Of a DNA stretch of 64,000 nucleotides, positions 60,477 to 64,000 are shown piece by piece; positions within the stretch are counted from its first letter, which is position 1, and every line of letters begins with the position of its first letter. A model generated the notes under the pieces. The model searched no databases. It was given only the letters and a program-made list of their open reading frames with translations, and was not told the origin of the DNA. The position numbers were made by a program, and so were the translations under genes. Source of the stretch: Pelorhabdus rhamnosifermentans (GTDB taxonomy: Bacteria; Bacillota; Negativicutes; UMGS1260); the NCBI RefSeq assembly GCF_018835585.1, contig NZ_JAHGVE010000023.1, forward strand, positions 17,599 through 81,598, written 5' to 3'.

Positions 60477-61877
60477 TTGGAAACATTTGGAATTATCCTT
60501 AGCTTGTTTTTATTAATTTTTTTCGCTTATCGAGGCTTTTCGGTTATTTTGTTTGCCCCTGTTTTTGCTCTATTAGCAGCATCGCTATCAGGACTGCCAC
60601 TAATGCCTGCTTATACCGAATTATTTATGGCTAAGGCTGTAGTGTACATCAAATCATTTTTCCCGGTTTTTTTACTTGGCGCCGTATTCGGCAAACTTAT
60701 GGAAGACACAGGCTTAGCAAAAGGCATTGCTGGTGCCATAATTAAGGGTCTAGGTAAAGAAAGAGCTATTCTCTCGGTAGTGCTTGCTGGCGCTGTTTTA
60801 ACCTATGGCGGCATAAGCCTGTTCGTTGTTGTGTTCGCGGTTTATCCATTTGCCTCAGCACTCTTTAAGGAAGCGGAAATACCTAAACGCCTTCTTCCGG
60901 CAACAATTGCTCTTGGCGCTTTTAGTGCCACAATGGATGCTTTGCCTGGTACGCCCCAAATCCAAAATATTATACCTACTAATTTTTTGGGTACTACTAT
61001 TTATGCGGCTCCTATTGTTGGTACCATTGGTGGAGCATGCATTTATATAGCAGGAATTCTTTGGTTGGAACATCGCCGTAGAGCGGCTGCGGCAGCCGGT
61101 GAGGGTTATGGCAATCACACTCTTAACGAGCCTGAGGTTAAAGATGACAGTAAGCTTGTTTCCTGGCAGATTGGTATACTGCCTTTAATAACTGTTCTGG
61201 TGGTAAACTTTGTTATGACTAATATGTTTAATTGGAACCCCGATATTTTGGAACCGTTTAAAGCTATGAAACTTCCACTTACTGTTGCGGCAGTAAAAAA
61301 TGTTGTTAGTATATGGGCGCTTATTATTGCTTTAGTGTCTGGAATTTTTATGGCAATTGCCCTAGGTTACAAAAATCTCGGATCGACAAGTGCTTTGGCA
61401 AAGGCACTAAATGCTGGCGCAATCGGCTCACTATTGGCAATTTTAAATACAGGGTCCGAGGTGGGCTACGGCAATGTAATCGCTTCTCTGCCTGGTTTTC
61501 ATTCGATAGTCGATGTTTTAACAGGCATTAATATCGGCGGATCCCCACTGGTTTCAGAAGCTGTTACGGTAAATGTTCTAGCTGGAATCACCGGTTCTGC
61601 ATCCGGCGGTCTTTCCATCGCCCTGGATATCATGTCGAAAACTTGGCTGGATTGGGCTAATACTATCGGCATGTCACCAGATATACTTCACAGGGTTGCC
61701 GCAATGGCATCCGGCGGCTTTGACACGTTACCACACAACGGTGCAGTTGTTACCTTGCTTGCCGTATGTGGTTTGACTCATCGAGATTCTTATGGCGATA
61801 TCTTTGTAATAACTTTGCTCAAAGTGGCTACTTGTTTTGTCGCCATCGCTCTTTACAGCCTGTTCGGAATACTTTAA
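60477..61877 (+). CDS. GntP-family permease
   Basis: A 466-residue membrane protein with about 12 hydrophobic helices of the GntP/DsdX gluconate-permease family. The first helices (FGIILSLFLLIFFAYRGFSVILFAP), the FGKLMEDTGLAK motif, GTPQIQNIIPT and the SGGLSIAL...DILHRVAAMASGGFDTLPHNGAV block match the family. It starts at TTG with TAGGAGGT (60462-60469) 7 bases upstream. The following CoA-transferase and thiolase suggest that its substrate is a short-chain organic acid such as 3-hydroxybutyrate, acetoacetate or butyrate rather than gluconate. Confidence 0.87.
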   Translation: METFGIILSLFLLIFFAYRGFSVILFAPVFALLAASLSGLPLMPAYTELFMAKAVVYIKSFFPVFLLGAVFGKLMEDTGLAKGIAGAIIKGLGKERAILSVVLAGAVLTYGGISLFVVVFAVYPFASALFKEAEIPKRLLPATIALGAFSATMDALPGTPQIQNIIPTNFLGTTIYAAPIVGTIGGACIYIAGILWLEHRRRAAAAAGEGYGNHTLNEPEVKDDSKLVSWQIGILPLITVLVVNFVMTNMFNWNPDILEPFKAMKLPLTVAAVKNVVSIWALIIALVSGIFMAIALGYKNLGSTSALAKALNAGAIGSLLAILNTGSEVGYGNVIASLPGFHSIVDVLTGINIGGSPLVSEAVTVNVLAGITGSASGGLSIALDIMSKTWLDWANTIGMSPDILHRVAAMASGGFDTLPHNGAVVTLLAVCGLTHRDSYGDIFVITLLKVATCFVAIALYSLFGIL

Positions 61878-61923
61878 CGCGCTGGCTCGTCGAAGTGAAT
61901 ACTGATAAGGGGAGTGGAAAAAA

Positions 61924-63483
61924 GTGATCAAAGTAATCAATGCAACGGAAGCTGCTACCTTAATTAAAGATAGTGTTGCTGTTGCTACTAGCGGTTTTGT
62001 CGGTAATGGACATCCAGAAGAGTTGACCGCTGCACTGGAAGAAAGATTTTTGCAAGAAGGCGCTCCGCGGAATTTGACTCTCGTTTACTGCGCCGGGCAA
62101 GGTGATGGTAAAGATCGTGGTCTTAATCATTTTGGTTATGAAGGTATGATCAAACGCGCCATAGGTGGTCACTGGAACTTCGCTCCAAAACTGGGGAAGT
62201 TAGCAGTTGAAAATAAAATTGAGGCCTATAATTTTCCGCAAGGTACATTGACTCAGTGGTTTCGGAATGGAGCCGGGCGCAAACCCGGTGTCATTACCAA
62301 AGTAGGCCTGAATACTTTTGTCGATCCACGAGTGGAAGGTGGAAAGATTAATAACGCAACAAAAGAGAATTTAGTTGAAATCATTGAACTAAGCGGAGAA
62401 GAATGGTTGTGGTACAAGCCCTTTCCAATAGATGTTGCACTGATACGCGGCACAAGTTCTGATGAGAAAGGTAATATAACCATTGAGCATGAGGCTGTTT
62501 CATCGGAAATATTGTCGATTGCTCAAGCGGCAAAAGCATCAGGTGGTATTGTTATCGTGCAGGTGGAACGAATTGTAGCAAACGGTACGTTACATCCGAT
62601 GAATGTAAAAGTTCCAGGCATTATTGTTGACTATGTTGTGGTCGCAGACAATGCGAATAATCACATGCAGACTTATGCTGAACAGTATAATCCAGCCTAT
62701 TCTGGTGAAGTTCGTATTCCGCTGTCATCCATTGCCCCCATGCAGCTCAATGAGCGAAAAGTTATCGCTCGCCGTGCAGCAATGGAACTTATTCCTGACG
62801 CTGCAGTGAACCTTGGCATTGGCGTTCCTGAAGGAGTGGCATCGGTTGCAAACGAAGAAGGGATAGGCGACACGATGACTTTAACGGTGGAAGCGGGTCC
62901 GATTGGCGGTGTATCTGCTGGGGGACTGAGCTTTGGCGCGGCAATCAATGCGGAAGCGATCATTGACCAACCTTACCAGTTCGATTTTTATGACGGTGGT
63001 GGTTTGGATTTGGCGTTTTTGGGTTTGGCTGAAACAGATGAGCAGGGAAATATTAATGTTAGTAAATTCAAAGGGCGAGTGTCTGGCTGCGGTGGATTTA
63101 TTAACATTACGCAGAATGCCAAACGCGTAATCTTCTGTGGCACGTTTGTTGCCGGCGGTCTAAAAGTCCGAGTGGGCGACGGTAAATTATCGATAGTAAA
63201 CGAAGGCAAGTACAAAAAATTTCTGAAGCATGTGGAACAGATCACATTTAGCGGAAAATATGCCATAAGTGTCAAACAACCGGTTATGTATATTACTGAG
63301 CGCGCGGTATTTGAACTGGTAGAAGAAGGCATGATGCTCACTGAAATTGCTCCCGGCGTTGATTTAGAAACAGATATTTTGTCCTTGATGGACTTTAAAC
63401 CGATTATTTCACCTAATCTCAAAACAATGGATGCCTGTATTTTCCGCGATGAACCCATGAATTTAAAAAATAGAATTTTTTAG
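61924..63483 (+). CDS. Fused alpha/beta CoA-transferase (acetate/3-oxoacid type)
   Basis: Family I CoA-transferase of 519 residues with both subunits in one chain. The first half ends near residue 265. The catalytic glutamate is E323 in the motif [10 protein letters not shown]. It exchanges CoA between acyl-CoA and a free acid. The start is GTG 61924 with GGGGAG upstream. It lies between the permease and the thiolase gene, so activation of an imported acid, then thiolysis to acetyl-CoA, is the likely route. Substrate inferred only. Confidence 0.9.
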   Translation: MIKVINATEAATLIKDSVAVATSGFVGNGHPEELTAALEERFLQEGAPRNLTLVYCAGQGDGKDRGLNHFGYEGMIKRAIGGHWNFAPKLGKLAVENKIEAYNFPQGTLTQWFRNGAGRKPGVITKVGLNTFVDPRVEGGKINNATKENLVEIIELSGEEWLWYKPFPIDVALIRGTSSDEKGNITIEHEAVSSEILSIAQAAKASGGIVIVQVERIVANGTLHPMNVKVPGIIVDYVVVADNANNHMQTYAEQYNPAYSGEVRIPLSSIAPMQLNERKVIARRAAMELIPDAAVNLGIGVPEGVASVANEEGIGDTMTLTVEAGPIGGVSAGGLSFGAAINAEAIIDQPYQFDFYDGGGLDLAFLGLAETDEQGNINVSKFKGRVSGCGGFINITQNAKRVIFCGTFVAGGLKVRVGDGKLSIVNEGKYKKFLKHVEQITFSGKYAISVKQPVMYITERAVFELVEEGMMLTEIAPGVDLETDILSLMDFKPIISPNLKTMDACIFRDEPMNLKNRIF

Positions 63484-63503
63484 AGAATGAGAGGGATGTA
63501 CTA

Positions 63504-64000
63504 ATGAAAGAAGTCGTAATTGTTAGTGCCGTACGTACTGCTGTAGGAAGTTTTAACGGAGGACTAGCGTCTTTTAGTGCCGTTGATCTAGGTGCACTAG
63601 TCATTAAAGAAGCAATACAGCGTGCGGGTATTAAACCAGAAGTAGTCGATGAAATCATTATGGGGAATGTTCTTCAAGCAGGTTTAGGTCAAAATCCGGC
63701 TCGGCAGGCTGCTGTGAAGTCGGGTGTTCCTGTAGAAATTCCTTCTTTTACAATTAATAAAGTCTGTGGCAGTGGACTGAAGGCTGTCAATCTTGCCGCA
63801 CAATCCATTTTAGCGGGTGATGCCGATGTGGTTGTTGCAGGCGGCATGGAAAGTATGACAAATGCTCCTTTCTTATTGAATAAAGCACGTTGGGGCTATC
63901 GCATGGGCAATAACAAAGTCGTGGATGAAATGATTCAAGACGGACTGTGGTGTGCTTTTAATGATTATCATATGGGAATTACAGCAGAAAATGTTGCTGA
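63504..64000 (+). CDS. Acetyl-CoA acetyltransferase (thiolase), N-terminal part, cut by window end
   Basis: The frame opens at ATG 63504 (GAGAGGGA upstream) and is still open at the window end, 165 complete codons. The start reads [16 protein letters not shown], and the nucleophile cysteine is C88 in [21 protein letters not shown] follows. These are the signatures of a degradative/biosynthetic thiolase. The rest, with the second cysteine and GHP motif, is beyond the window. Third gene of the sigma-54-controlled operon. Confidence 0.93.
   Translation, partial: MKEVVIVSAVRTAVGSFNGGLASFSAVDLGALVIKEAIQRAGIKPEVVDEIIMGNVLQAGLGQNPARQAAVKSGVPVEIPSFTINKVCGSGLKAVNLAAQSILAGDADVVVAGGMESMTNAPFLLNKARWGYRMGNNKVVDEMIQDGLWCAFNDYHMGITAENVA

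Noticed and set aside
1..64000. CRISPR arrays, insertion sequences, prophage genes, tRNA or rRNA genes
   Set aside because: No regularly spaced direct repeats, transposase or integrase motifs, or cloverleaf/rRNA sequences were recognised.

Overview
The window looks like chromosome of a strictly anaerobic, Gram-negative-type acetogen of the Sporomusa/Negativicutes group. That placement is inferred from the gene families and operon styles; no rRNA or taxonomic marker is present. Between about 16.7 and 53.8 kb, almost entirely on the + strand, lies a near-complete Wood-Ljungdahl pathway from CO2 to acetyl-CoA.

Layout. 0-4.5 kb: end of bioD, bioA, an MBL-fold hydrolase, a small FliG-N-like protein, thiM and thiE. 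4.8-7.0 kb: a cyclic-di-GMP-I riboswitch in front of a chemoreceptor. 7.1-10.6 kb: a BlaI/BlaR1 sensor pair and a class C-type beta-lactamase with BlaI-like operators at both promoters. 10.7-12.0 kb: a small unknown protein and an SDR oxidoreductase on the - strand. 12.3-16.0 kb: a corrinoid-reactivating ASKHA protein, a DUF2284 protein, a decayed remnant of a second ASKHA copy, and a GntR/HutC regulator. 16.7-29.0 kb: a methylene-THF reductase cluster (metV, metF) embedded among HdrA-, HdrC-, MvhD- and FlxDCBA-like electron-transfer genes. 29.2-34.6 kb: fhs, a corrinoid protein with a URO-D-type methyltransferase, fchA and folD. 35.0-40.8 kb: a hydrogen-dependent CO2 reductase (HDCR)-type cluster (two HycB-like proteins, [FeFe] hydrogenase, FdhD, Cys-type formate dehydrogenase). 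41.0-53.8 kb: the carbonyl branch (DUF3786, cooC, acsA, acsB, acsC, acsV-type RACo, a second cooC, acsD, acsE, a second MeTr-like gene, cooT). 53.9-57.8 kb: a SAM methyltransferase, brnQ and an acyl-CoA synthetase. 58-64 kb: a sigma-54 enhancer-binding regulator divergent from a GntP-family permease, a fused CoA-transferase and a thiolase cut by the window end, with a sigma-54 promoter in between.

How the genes fit together. The HDCR-type complex makes formate from H2 and CO2. Fhs, FchA and FolD carry formate to methylene-THF, and MetVF with the Hdr/Flx proteins reduces it to methyl-THF. AcsE and the corrinoid protein AcsCD deliver the methyl group to AcsB, while AcsA supplies CO. FolD has lost residues needed for cyclohydrolase activity, consistent with the separate FchA. 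GTATATAC-type palindromes recur before the ASKHA gene (weaker), the GntR gene, the MetVF/Hdr operon and the acs operon, which suggests one local GntR regulon for C1 metabolism.

All assignments come from reading the sequence and translations; no database search was run.
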